Assembly (NCBI RefSeq): GCF_009834225.1
Contig: NZ_CP047176.1
Span: 2,294,001-2,358,000 of the forward strand
From: Rathayibacter sp. VKM Ac-2759
GTDB lineage: Bacteria > Actinomycetota > Actinomycetes > Actinomycetales > Microbacteriaceae
Reading direction: 5' to 3'
DNA length: 64,000 nt
Position numbers and translations under genes: made by a program. The notes beneath the pieces are model-generated. The model worked only from the letters and a program-made list of their open reading frames with translations, made no database searches and was not told where the DNA came from. Of the stretch, positions 1 through 7,364 are shown piece by piece (the first letter of the stretch is position 1; each line of letters opens with the position of its first letter).

Positions 1-1
1 G

Positions 2-337
2 CCGATCCACGACCTCCACTCCGACACCGCGGCCTTCGTCTACCCCGACTCGCTCGACGAGAGCGAGCGCGCGAATGCGACGATCTGGATCGAGCAGCAG
101 CGGATCGTCGCGCAGTGCATGCTCGACGAGGGCTTCGACTACACCTACACGCTCTGGTGGGAGCGCCCGAGCGGCCCCCGCCCGGCCGAGGACCCGCTGT
201 CCAGTGCGCTCTACCCCGCCGGCTCACCGGGGTCCACCGCCCTGTACGGCGAGGAGACCGGCCTGCCCTACGACTGGACGACCGCCGGCTGCCACGGGTA
301 CGCGGTGCACGCCACCGGCCAGGACGACGCGAACTGA
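2..337 (+). CDS. C-terminal part of an uncharacterised protein (5' end outside window)
   Basis: The frame is open from the first complete codon (base 2) to a TGA at 335-337, leaving 111 residues. It includes the segment 'CMLDEGFDYTY' near residue 39, resembling the Cys-Met-x-x-x-Gly-Phe stretch common in secreted or lipoprotein actinobacterial proteins of unknown role. The tail is rich in Gly, Pro and acidic residues, with one more Cys near the end (TAGCHGYAV). No domain is recognised. The N-terminus, and so any signal peptide, is missing. It is convergent with lepA; a weak 6-bp hairpin at 345-361 lies between them. Confidence 0.7.
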   Translation, partial: PIHDLHSDTAAFVYPDSLDESERANATIWIEQQRIVAQCMLDEGFDYTYTLWWERPSGPRPAEDPLSSALYPAGSPGSTALYGEETGLPYDWTTAGCHGYAVHATGQDDAN

Positions 338-382
338 CGAGCAGCGCGCTCCGTCAGCGCGTCCGCCCGGGGAGGCGAGCCG

Positions 383-2233
383 CTACTTCTTGTCCTTGGT
401 CTCGACGTCGCCGGAGAGCGCGGCGATGAACGCCTCCTGGGGGACCTCGACACGGCCGACCATCTTCATGCGCTTCTTGCCCTCCTTCTGCTTCTCGAGG
501 AGCTTGCGCTTGCGGGTGATGTCGCCGCCGTAGCACTTGGCGAGGACGTCCTTGCGCATCGCGCTGATCGACTCGCGCGCGATGATGCGGGCGCCGATCG
601 CCGCCTGGATGGGCACCTCGAACTGCTGGCGCGGGATGAGCTTGCGCAGCCGTCCCGTCATCAGCACGCCGTACGCGTAGGCCTTCTCGCGGTGCACGAT
701 CGCGCTGAACGCGTCGACCTGCTCGCCCTGCAGCAGGATGTCGACCTTGACCAGGTCGGCCTCCTGCGAGCCGGCGGGCTCGTAGTCGAGCGAGGCGTAG
801 CCCGCGGTCTTCGACTTGAGGTTGTCGAAGAAGTCGAAGACGATCTCGCCGAGGGGCATGTGGTACCGGATCTCGACCCGGTCCTCGCCCAGGTACTCCA
901 TGCCGATCAGCGTGCCGCGGCGGCTCTGGCAGAGCTCCATGATCGTGCCGACGTAGTCCTTGGGCGCGAGGATCGCGGCCTTGACGATCGGCTCGGTCAC
1001 GGAGGCGATCTTGCCGACCGGGAACTCGCTCGGGTTGGTGACGGTGACGGTCTTCTTGTCCTCCGTCGTGACCTCGTAGATGACCGAGGGCGCGGTGGTG
1101 ATCAGGTCGAGGCCGAACTCGCGGTCGAGGCGCTCGGTGACGATCTCGAGGTGCAGGAGCCCGAGGAACCCGCAGCGGAAGCCGAAGCCGAGCGCGACCG
1201 AGGTCTCGGGCTCGTAGACCAGCGCGGCGTCGGAGAGCTTGAGCTTGTCGAGGGCCTCGCGGAGGTCGGGGTAGTCGCTGCCGTCGATCGGGTACAGACC
1301 CGAGAAGACCATCGGGAGCGGCTCGGTGTAGCCGGGCAGCGCCTGGGTCGCGGGCTTCGACGCCGTGGTGACGGTGTCGCCGACCTTCGACTGCCGCACG
1401 TCCTTCACGCCCGTGATCAGGTAGCCGACCTCGCCGACTCCGAGGCCCTTCGTCGACGACGGCTCGGGGCTCGACACGCCGATCTCGAGGATCTCGTGGG
1501 TGGCGCGGGTCGACATCATCTGGATCTTCTCGCGCGGCGAGAGCTGGCCGTCGATCATCCGCACGTAGGTGACGACGCCGCGGTACGAGTCGTAGACGGA
1601 GTCGAAGATCATCGCGCGGGCGGGAGCGTTCTTGTCGCCCACCGGCGCGGGGACGAGCTCGGTGACGCGGTCGAGCAGCGCCTCCACCCCGACCCCGGTC
1701 TTGCCCGAGACGCGCAGCACGTCGGAGGGGTCGCCGCCGATCAGGCTCGCGAGCTCGGCCGCGTACTTGTCGGGGTCGGCCGCGGGGAGGTCGATCTTGT
1801 TGAGGACCGGGATGATCGCGAGGTCGTTCTCGAGCGCGAGGTAGAGGTTGGCGAGCGTCTGGGCCTCGATGCCCTGAGCGGCGTCGACCAGGAGGATCGC
1901 GCCCTCGCACGCGGCGAGCGAGCGGCTGACCTCGTACGAGAAGTCGACGTGACCGGGGGTGTCGATCATGTTGAGGGCGAAGGTCCGCCCGTCGCGCTCC
2001 CACGGCATGCGCACGGCCTGCGACTTGATCGTGATGCCGCGCTCGCGCTCGATGTCCATCCGGTCGAGGTACTGCGCGCGCATCGCCCGGTCCTCGACCA
2101 CGCCCGTGATGCCGAGCATGCGGTCGGCGAGGGTCGACTTGCCGTGATCGATGTGGGCGATGATGCAGAAGTTGCGGATCGACGCCGGGTCGGTCGCGGC
2201 GGGCTCGAGAGCGGTGAGGGCACGTGGAGACAT
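383..2233 (-). CDS. lepA: Elongation factor 4 (LepA), ribosome back-translocase GTPase
   Basis: 616 aa, the usual LepA length. All GTPase motifs are readable: G1 'AHIDHGKST' at residues 26-34, G2 'RERGIT', G3 'DTPGHVDF', G4 'NKID' and G5 'SGKTG'. The C-terminal LepA-specific domain follows and ends Lys-rich (DVETKDKK). In the known family this GTPase binds the ribosome and affects elongation and initiation kinetics, especially under ionic stress. The ATG at 2233 sits 46 bp after the GNAT gene, so it is probably cotranscribed with the aminotransferase and GNAT genes upstream. The family assignment is secure. Confidence 0.98.
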   Translation of the reverse strand: MSPRALTALEPAATDPASIRNFCIIAHIDHGKSTLADRMLGITGVVEDRAMRAQYLDRMDIERERGITIKSQAVRMPWERDGRTFALNMIDTPGHVDFSYEVSRSLAACEGAILLVDAAQGIEAQTLANLYLALENDLAIIPVLNKIDLPAADPDKYAAELASLIGGDPSDVLRVSGKTGVGVEALLDRVTELVPAPVGDKNAPARAMIFDSVYDSYRGVVTYVRMIDGQLSPREKIQMMSTRATHEILEIGVSSPEPSSTKGLGVGEVGYLITGVKDVRQSKVGDTVTTASKPATQALPGYTEPLPMVFSGLYPIDGSDYPDLREALDKLKLSDAALVYEPETSVALGFGFRCGFLGLLHLEIVTERLDREFGLDLITTAPSVIYEVTTEDKKTVTVTNPSEFPVGKIASVTEPIVKAAILAPKDYVGTIMELCQSRRGTLIGMEYLGEDRVEIRYHMPLGEIVFDFFDNLKSKTAGYASLDYEPAGSQEADLVKVDILLQGEQVDAFSAIVHREKAYAYGVLMTGRLRKLIPRQQFEVPIQAAIGARIIARESISAMRKDVLAKCYGGDITRKRKLLEKQKEGKKRMKMVGRVEVPQEAFIAALSGDVETKDKK

Positions 2234-2279
2234 TGTGCGTCCAGTGTCCCATGCCCGTGGGGCGGGCCGGTCGACGGGC

Positions 2280-2771
2280 CTAGAGGTCGAGTCCGTAGGT
2301 GCGGGTCGGCTCGACGCCGGGCGGGTTCTCGCGGTCGGGCAGGCGGGTGAAGCCCATGCTCTCGTAGAGCGCGTGGGCGGCGAGCATGTCGCTGCCGCTG
2401 TTCATCACGACGCGCTCGAGGCCGCGCTCCGTCGCGAGCATGACGACGAACTCGGTGAGGAGGCGGCCGAGACCGCGTCCGCGCGCGTCCGGAGCGACGG
2501 CGAGCAGCCGCCAGTCGAGCTCGCCCGGCCGGCCGAGCTCGTAGAGGCTGCGCCCCTCGGCGGCAGTGGTGACGGTGGCGAGGAGGCGGCCGTCGCGATC
2601 CTCCGCCACCCACACCTGGCCCTCGCGGTCGTGCCGAGCGACGTCCGCCACGTCGGCGGCGTACTCCTCCCCCAGTTCGTAGTCGTGCGAGTAGGCCGTC
2701 ACGCGCAGGCGCGAGACCTCGTCGTACTCGCTCGCCCGCACGCGGCGGACGAGGATGCCGTCGCCGCTCAC
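2280..2771 (-). CDS. GNAT-family N-acetyltransferase
   Basis: 163 aa from a GTG whose first base pairs with position 2771. It overlaps the aminotransferase stop in a GTGA arrangement, so translation is probably coupled. The acetyl-CoA pyrophosphate-binding loop is visible in '[13 protein letters not shown]', followed by the typical '[19 protein letters not shown]' C-terminal strand. This is the whole single GNAT domain. The substrate cannot be told from sequence. The coupling to a class I aminotransferase suggests a role in amino-acid or amine metabolism, which is inference only. Confidence 0.88.
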   Translation of the reverse strand: MSGDGILVRRVRASEYDEVSRLRVTAYSHDYELGEEYAADVADVARHDREGQVWVAEDRDGRLLATVTTAAEGRSLYELGRPGELDWRLLAVAPDARGRGLGRLLTEFVVMLATERGLERVVMNSGSDMLAAHALYESMGFTRLPDRENPPGVEPTRTYGLDL

Positions 2772-3925
2772 GCCGGTGCGGGGAGGGTTCGGAGGCCGTG
2801 CTCGATGTCGGCGGGGTCGGCGGCGAGGCAGATGCGGATCCAGCCCTCGCCGCTGCGCCCGAAGGCGCTGCCCGGCGCGACGGCGACGAGGGTCTCGAGC
2901 AGGAACGCCTCGGCCCAGCTCGCGACATCGCCCTGGCTCGCGTGCGAGACGTCGACCCAGAGGTAGAAGGCGCCCTCGGGCTCGCGGAAGCGGATGCCGC
3001 GCTCGTCGAGCAGACCGGTGGCGAGCTTCAGGTTCGAGAGGTAGTGGGCGGAGGCGGCGGCCACCGCGTCCTGCGGTCCCGTCAGCGCCGCGAGGGCCGC
3101 GCGCTGGTCGGGCGTCGCGACGCAGCTGATCGCCGCCTCCTGCACGGTGACCATCGTCTTCGTCATGCCGGGAGGCGTGACGAGGTAGCCGACGCGGACG
3201 CCCGTCATCGCGTAGGTCTTCGAGAGCGAGAAGACGCTGAAGACGCGGTCGTCGTCGTGTCCGAGCTCCTCCGCGATCGCCGCCAGGCTCACGTGCGGGC
3301 GGCCGTAGGTGAAGTACTCGTAGACCTCGTCGCTGATGACCCAGAGGTCGTGGCGGCGGGCGAACTCGAGGAGGCGCTCGAGGAGCGGACGCGGGTAGAC
3401 GACTCCGAGCGGGTTGGACGGGCTGTTGACGATGATGACGCGGGTGCGGTCGGTGACGATGCGCTCGAGCTCGTCGAGATCGGGGAAGAAGCCGTTCTCG
3501 GGGCGAAGCGTGTAGGGCACCGGGACGGCACCGATCATCCGCGCGTTCATCGTGAAGGTCGTGTAGCCGGGATCGGGCAGCAGGACCTCGTCGCCCGCGG
3601 CGAGGGTGAGCGTCATGGCCTGGTACAGCGCCTGGGTGCCGCCGATGGTGAGCCAGACCTGCTCGACGTCGGCGTGGATCCCGTTGTCGCGGACGAGCTT
3701 CTCGACGATCGCGCGACGCAGCTCGGGGATGCCGCCGTTCGGCCCGTAGTTCGTGTCGTCGGCGGCCCACGCGGCGCGCGCGGCCTCGATGATGTGCGGC
3801 GCGAGCGGGACGTCGGGCTCGCCGACGGCGAGGAACGTGACCCCCTCGAGCCGGAGGGCGATCTCGAACAGACGGCGGATGCCCGAGGGCGGCACCGCGG
3901 GGATGTGATCGGCGAGACGTGGCAT
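2768..3925 (-). CDS. Class I/II pyridoxal-phosphate aminotransferase
   Basis: 385 aa fold-type I aminotransferase. The Schiff-base lysine is in 'SLSKTYAMTGVRVGYL' (Lys about residue 236). The cofactor motifs 'NSPSNPLG' and 'SDEVYEYF' and the carboxylate-binding Arg in 'GWIRICLA' are present. The closest described groups are aspartate or aromatic aminotransferases of the AspC/PatA type; specificity is not resolvable. It starts at ATG 3925. A TACTCT box at 3934-3939 lies 8 nt upstream on the coding strand, so the mRNA may be nearly leaderless. It is first of a three-gene unit with the GNAT gene and lepA. Confidence 0.9.
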   Translation of the reverse strand: MPRLADHIPAVPPSGIRRLFEIALRLEGVTFLAVGEPDVPLAPHIIEAARAAWAADDTNYGPNGGIPELRRAIVEKLVRDNGIHADVEQVWLTIGGTQALYQAMTLTLAAGDEVLLPDPGYTTFTMNARMIGAVPVPYTLRPENGFFPDLDELERIVTDRTRVIIVNSPSNPLGVVYPRPLLERLLEFARRHDLWVISDEVYEYFTYGRPHVSLAAIAEELGHDDDRVFSVFSLSKTYAMTGVRVGYLVTPPGMTKTMVTVQEAAISCVATPDQRAALAALTGPQDAVAAASAHYLSNLKLATGLLDERGIRFREPEGAFYLWVDVSHASQGDVASWAEAFLLETLVAVAPGSAFGRSGEGWIRICLAADPADIEHGLRTLPAPA

Positions 3926-3996
3926 CGCTGCCCAGAGTATCGGCGCGCGCCCCCCGCCCCGCGCGATGACGCCCGTGTCGCGACCGCGCGGCGCAG

Positions 3997-4025
3997 TTGA
4001 ACGGGGACGACGGGTGCGCTAAAGT
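3997..4025 (+). promoter_or_regulatory. Sigma-70-type promoter of rpsT
   Basis: TTGAAC at 3997-4002, a 17-nt spacer and TAAAGT at 4020-4025 form the best canonical promoter in the window. It lies about 165 nt upstream of the rpsT start, giving a 5' leader of roughly 155 nt in which I see no recognisable riboregulator. Confidence 0.75.
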
Positions 4026-4189
4026 TCCTTGTTGGCTTGCGCTCCCACCCGGACTACCGGAGTTGTGGAGTGATCACTGGCCGGCGACCTCCAGTCGCAC
4101 CGCGCGGCGATCGCACTGACGCCCGCGGAAGGGGCACTCCGTCGAGTAGCCGGCTGCACACACGCACATCCGAGAAGAAGGTAATCCAC

Positions 4190-4450
4190 GTGGCAAACAT
4201 CAAGTCGCAGATCAAGCGCAACCTCACCAACAAGAAGGCGAACGACCGCAACAAGGCGGTCAAGAGCGAGCTGAAGACCGCCGTCCGCGCGGTCCACACC
4301 GCCATCGCCGCCGGCGACTCCGAGAAGGCCGCCACCGCGCTGGCCTTCGCCGCGAAGAAGCTCGACAAGGCCTCGAGCAAGGGCGTCATCCACAAGAACC
4401 AGGCCGCGAACCGCAAGTCGGCCATCGCGAAGCAGGTCGCTGCGCTGTAA
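4190..4450 (+). CDS. rpsT: 30S ribosomal protein S20
   Basis: 86 aa, the normal S20 length, starting at GTG 4190 ([14 protein letters not shown]). The purine-rich GAGAAGAAGG a few bases upstream serves as ribosome-binding site and decides this start over an in-frame ATG at 4037. The protein is Lys/Arg/Ala-rich and helical, as expected for S20, which binds 16S rRNA helices in the body of the small subunit. It is monocistronic, flanked by a good promoter and a strong terminator. Confidence 0.97.
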   Translation: MANIKSQIKRNLTNKKANDRNKAVKSELKTAVRAVHTAIAAGDSEKAATALAFAAKKLDKASSKGVIHKNQAANRKSAIAKQVAAL

Positions 4451-4466
4451 GGCTGCGTTTCACTGC

Positions 4467-4508
4467 AACGACGAAGGGTCCGGCCTCTGGCCGGGCCCTT
4501 CGTCGTTT
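4467..4508 (+). terminator. Intrinsic terminator of rpsT
   Basis: Long GC-rich hairpin whose outer arms are AACGACGAAGG and CCTTCGTCGTT, followed by TT, 16 bp after the rpsT stop. It shares the ACGAAGG...CCTTCGT core with the terminators after leuS, the TetR gene at 27875 and tRNA-Glu. Confidence 0.9.
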
Positions 4509-4600
4509 CCGCTCGCCGTCGACGAGCTCCTCGTTCCTCGTCGCTCGTCGCGCGGTCGGCTCCCTGAAGTGGTCGGCTAGGGAGGAGCGGGTCGCGTTCC

Positions 4601-4639
4601 GGGTACGACGATCCGCTGACACGCGGATCGCCGGTGCCC
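4601..4639 (+). repeat. Two-tier stem-loop element, copy 1
   Basis: Inner perfect 8-bp stem CGATCCGC/GCGGATCG (4609-4616 and 4623-4630) closes a TGACAC loop. Outer arms GGGTAC (4601-4606) and GTGCCC (4634-4639) pair with one G-U. A relative with the same loop and a compensatory stem change lies at 27626-27670. Both copies sit beside clusters of the GTCGAGTAG repeat. This is part of the 510-bp gene-free stretch 4451-4960; no coding region is supported there. Confidence 0.6.
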
Positions 4640-4667
4640 CTGCGGAGGAGCGGCTGGTCGTCCCCCG

Positions 4668-4915
4668 CTGGTCGAGTAGGCGCGCAGCGCCGTATCGAGA
4701 CCCCACCCCTCCACAACGGCGGATCTCGATACGCCCGCTCCGCGAGCTACTCGATCAGCAAGCACGAGAACCCCGGCCCGCACGCCGCCTGCTGGTCGAG
4801 TAGCCCCGCAGGGGCGTATCGAGACCCACCATCCTCAGCAGATCAGAGCTGTGACCCGGCCCTCTGACGGTGATGGATCTCGATACGCCCGCTCCACGGG
4901 CTACTCGATCAGCAG
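4668..4915. repeat. Cluster of four GTCGAGTAG...CGTATCGAGACC inverted repeats (REP-like)
   Basis: Four copies of about 37-41 bp alternate in orientation: 4668-4704 (forward), 4721-4760 (reverse), 4791-4827 (forward) and 4875-4915 (reverse). Forward copies read ctggtcgagtag, a variable GC centre, then cgtatcgagaccc; reverse copies are the complement (ggatctcgatacgccc...ctactcgatcagca). Each is an imperfect palindrome and neighbours can pair with each other. Such repeats are common between convergent genes in Microbacteriaceae (general knowledge). No transposase is adjacent. Confidence 0.8.
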
Positions 4916-4942
4916 GCGGTGGCCACGGTCACCAAGGACGTG

Positions 4943-4958
4943 CGGCCCGAACGGGCCG
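4943..4958 (-). terminator. Candidate terminator of the SQR-like gene
   Basis: Perfect 6-bp stem CGGCCC/GGGCCG with a GAAC loop, lying immediately after the oxidoreductase stop codon at 4961. It has no U-run, so confidence is modest. Confidence 0.4.
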
Positions 4959-4960
4959 GG

Positions 4961-6235
4961 TCAGGCGCGGCCCTTGAGGATGAGGTTCCAGTACACCCAC
5001 GGGAGCACGTAGCGGTCGGCGAGGTAGGTGAAGCGGCGCTCCTTCGCGAGGCCCTTCCAGAAGGGGATCGTGGGCATCGGGCGGTAGCGGTCGTCGAACT
5101 CGGCGAAGACCACCGTCGAGCGGGACACGACGAACGGGCAGACCGAGTAGCCGTTGTAGACCTGCGGCAGGGCCTTGCCCTTGCGAGCGGCGACGAGGTT
5201 CTTCGCGAGAGCCTTCGTCTGGGGCCGGAGCGCGCCTCCGGACTTCGAGTTGGTGGTGGCGGCAGCGTCGCCCAGCGCCCACACGTCGGGGAAACGAGGG
5301 TGCCGCAGCGTCAGAGGATCGACCTCGACGAAGCCGCCCGCGTCGCCGGGCGCGCTGAGACCGGTGTCCCGCAGCCAGTCGGGTGCCGACTGCGGAGGCA
5401 CAGCGTGCAGCACGTCGTACGAGAGCGTCTCGCGGCGGTCATGAGTGCCGGGCAGGTCCACGGCGCTGTCGGGGCCGAGGAGCGCGGCGGACCGGTCGTC
5501 TCCGGCGATCACGAGCGTCTGCGCACCGGCGTCGACCTCGACCAGCTCGCGGCCGTAGCGCACGTCGATGCCGTACTCGCGCACCTTGCGCTCGAGCTCG
5601 GCGTCGATGAGGGGCATCCCGAAGAGCGTCGGAGTCGGCACCACCAGCACCACGCGGATGTCGGCCAGCACACCCGCCTCGCGCCAGTAGTCGCAGGCCA
5701 GGTACATCGGCTTCTGCGAGGCGCCCGAACAGGTGGCGGGACCGCTGGGCTGCGTGAAGACGACGGTCCCGCTGCGGACGTCGCGCAACACGCTCGACGC
5801 CTTGCGCGCGTAGTCGTACTCGTAGTTCGAGACGCCCACAGGCGACTCCATCGCCTCGCTCAGACCGGGGACCGCCGCCCAGTCCTTCTGGATGCCCGGG
5901 CAGACGACGAGCTGGTCGTACCCGATCCGCCGACCGGACGAGAGGGTGACGCTCTTCCCGACCGGATCGATGGTCTGCACCCGGTCCGCGATCAGCGTCA
6001 CGCCCTTCGGCATCACCGAGGCCTGAGGCCGTGTCGCCTTCGACGCCGGCGCGGTGCCGCCCGCGACGTGGGAGAACATCGGCTGGTAGAAGTGCGTCTC
6101 GCGCGGCTCGATCACCGCGACGTCCGAGATCCCGTAGCGCCGCAGGCGCCCCGCGACCGAGAGGCCGGCGTTGCCTCCGCCCACGATCAGGACGTCGTGT
6201 CGATCGGCGTCTGCAGGCAAGGCTGATTCGGTCAT
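4961..6235 (-). CDS. sqr: FAD-dependent sulfide:quinone oxidoreductase-like protein (type II SQR/SQOR-like)
   Basis: 424 aa. The N-terminal FAD-binding site 'IVGGGNAGLSVAGRL' begins near residue 16. Two cysteines stand where type II and eukaryotic SQORs carry their redox pair: Cys169 in 'TCSGASQKPMYLACDYW' and Cys366 in 'GYSVCPFVVS'. The C-terminal stretch with several aromatic residues is consistent with peripheral membrane attachment. The expected reaction is oxidation of sulfide to sulfane sulfur with electrons passed to quinone. A TACGGT box 6 nt before ATG 6235 suggests leaderless initiation, though the GGGGAG in between could act as a ribosome-binding site. No rhodanese or persulfide dioxygenase is adjacent. 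An NDH-2-like dehydrogenase is the main alternative, but the Cys pair argues against it. Confidence 0.82.
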   Translation of the reverse strand: MTESALPADADRHDVLIVGGGNAGLSVAGRLRRYGISDVAVIEPRETHFYQPMFSHVAGGTAPASKATRPQASVMPKGVTLIADRVQTIDPVGKSVTLSSGRRIGYDQLVVCPGIQKDWAAVPGLSEAMESPVGVSNYEYDYARKASSVLRDVRSGTVVFTQPSGPATCSGASQKPMYLACDYWREAGVLADIRVVLVVPTPTLFGMPLIDAELERKVREYGIDVRYGRELVEVDAGAQTLVIAGDDRSAALLGPDSAVDLPGTHDRRETLSYDVLHAVPPQSAPDWLRDTGLSAPGDAGGFVEVDPLTLRHPRFPDVWALGDAAATTNSKSGGALRPQTKALAKNLVAARKGKALPQVYNGYSVCPFVVSRSTVVFAEFDDRYRPMPTIPFWKGLAKERRFTYLADRYVLPWVYWNLILKGRA

Positions 6236-6241
6236 CTCCCC

Positions 6242-6247
6242 ACCGTA
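6242..6247 (-). promoter_or_regulatory. -10 element of the SQR-like gene
   Basis: TACGGT on the minus strand, 6 nt before ATG 6235, fits the spacing seen for other predicted leaderless genes in this window. Confidence 0.4.
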
Positions 6248-6307
6248 AGGGCCGGGATCCCCTCGCGAACGGACTGGACAGCGCGCGCGGATCCGCCCGG
6301 TGGTCGG

Positions 6308-7336
6308 TCAGACGCCGCGGGAGGAGACGATCGAGACCATGCGCTCGAGGGCGTAGACGGGGTCGCGGGTGGCGCCCTTGACGTTGGCATCGGCGTCGGC
6401 GACGGTGATGATCGCGGTGCCGAGGCCGTCGCCGGTCCAGCCCTGCAGGTCGCGGCGGGCGCGATCGACCTGCCAGGGCGCGAGGCCGAGCCGGGAGGCG
6501 ATCTGGCCGGATCCCTCGCGGGAGCCGGCGACCTTCGCCATGGTGCGGAGCTTGCTCGCGAAGGCGGCGACGATGGGGACGGGATCGGCTCCCGAGGCGA
6601 GGGCGTGGCGGAGGCCGAGCAGCGCCTCCCCGTGGCGACCCGCGATCGCCGAGTCGGCGACGGTGAACGCGGTCGTCTCGACGCGGCCGCCGTAGTACTT
6701 CGCGACGGTCGCCTCCGTGATCTCGCCCGGGGAGTCGGAGATGAGCTGCTGGCATGCCGACGCCAGCTCGTCGAGGTCGTCGGAGAACGCGGACACGAGG
6801 GCGCGGATCGCTCCCGTTGTGGCGGTGCGGCCCGCCGTGCGGAACTCGGCGACCGTGAAGTCGACCTTGTCGCTCTCGCGCTTGAGCTCGGCGCAGACGA
6901 TCTCGATGCCTCCTCCGGTGCCGGACCGGATCGCGTCGAGCAGCTTCTTGCCGCGGTTGCCGCCGGCGTGCCGGAGCACGAGCGTCGTGCCGTCGGCGGG
7001 AGAGGCGAGGTAGTCGAGGGTCTCGAGGAGGAACGCGTCGGTGCACTTCTCGACGCCCGAGACGCGGATGAGTCGCGGCTCGTCGAACAGCGACGGGCTC
7101 GCGAGCGTGATCAGCTCGCCGGGCGCGTAGCCGGCGGCGTCGATGTCGCTGACCTCGAGACTCGGATCCTCCGCCCGCAGGAAGTCGCGGAGGAAGCGGA
7201 GGGCGCGGTCCGCGAGGAACTGCTCCGGCCCGGTGATCAGGACGATCGGAGCGGGTCGCGTCTGGTTCCACGCGAGCTGCGGGATCGCCGCCTTCGACGG
7301 CGCCGCCTTCGCGCGCGCCGGGGCCCTGCCTGCCAT
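6308..7336 (-). CDS. holA: DNA polymerase III subunit delta
   Basis: 342 aa from ATG 7336 (MAGRAPARAKAAPSK), chosen because GGAAGGA lies 7-13 nt upstream. The in-frame extension to 7408 would lack such a site. Recognisable delta-subunit features are 'VLITGPEQFLADRALRFLRD' near residue 31, a degenerate AAA+ core without Walker function, and the C-terminal clamp-loader domain. Delta opens the beta sliding clamp within the clamp-loader complex. It lies 28 bp downstream of comEC in the conserved comEA-comEC-holA order found in many bacteria. It is normally followed by rpsT; here rpsT lies nearby but on the other strand. Confidence 0.95.
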   Translation of the reverse strand: MAGRAPARAKAAPSKAAIPQLAWNQTRPAPIVLITGPEQFLADRALRFLRDFLRAEDPSLEVSDIDAAGYAPGELITLASPSLFDEPRLIRVSGVEKCTDAFLLETLDYLASPADGTTLVLRHAGGNRGKKLLDAIRSGTGGGIEIVCAELKRESDKVDFTVAEFRTAGRTATTGAIRALVSAFSDDLDELASACQQLISDSPGEITEATVAKYYGGRVETTAFTVADSAIAGRHGEALLGLRHALASGADPVPIVAAFASKLRTMAKVAGSREGSGQIASRLGLAPWQVDRARRDLQGWTGDGLGTAIITVADADANVKGATRDPVYALERMVSIVSSRGV

Positions 7337-7364
7337 GCCGTCGTCCTTCCGTGACCGTCCAACC

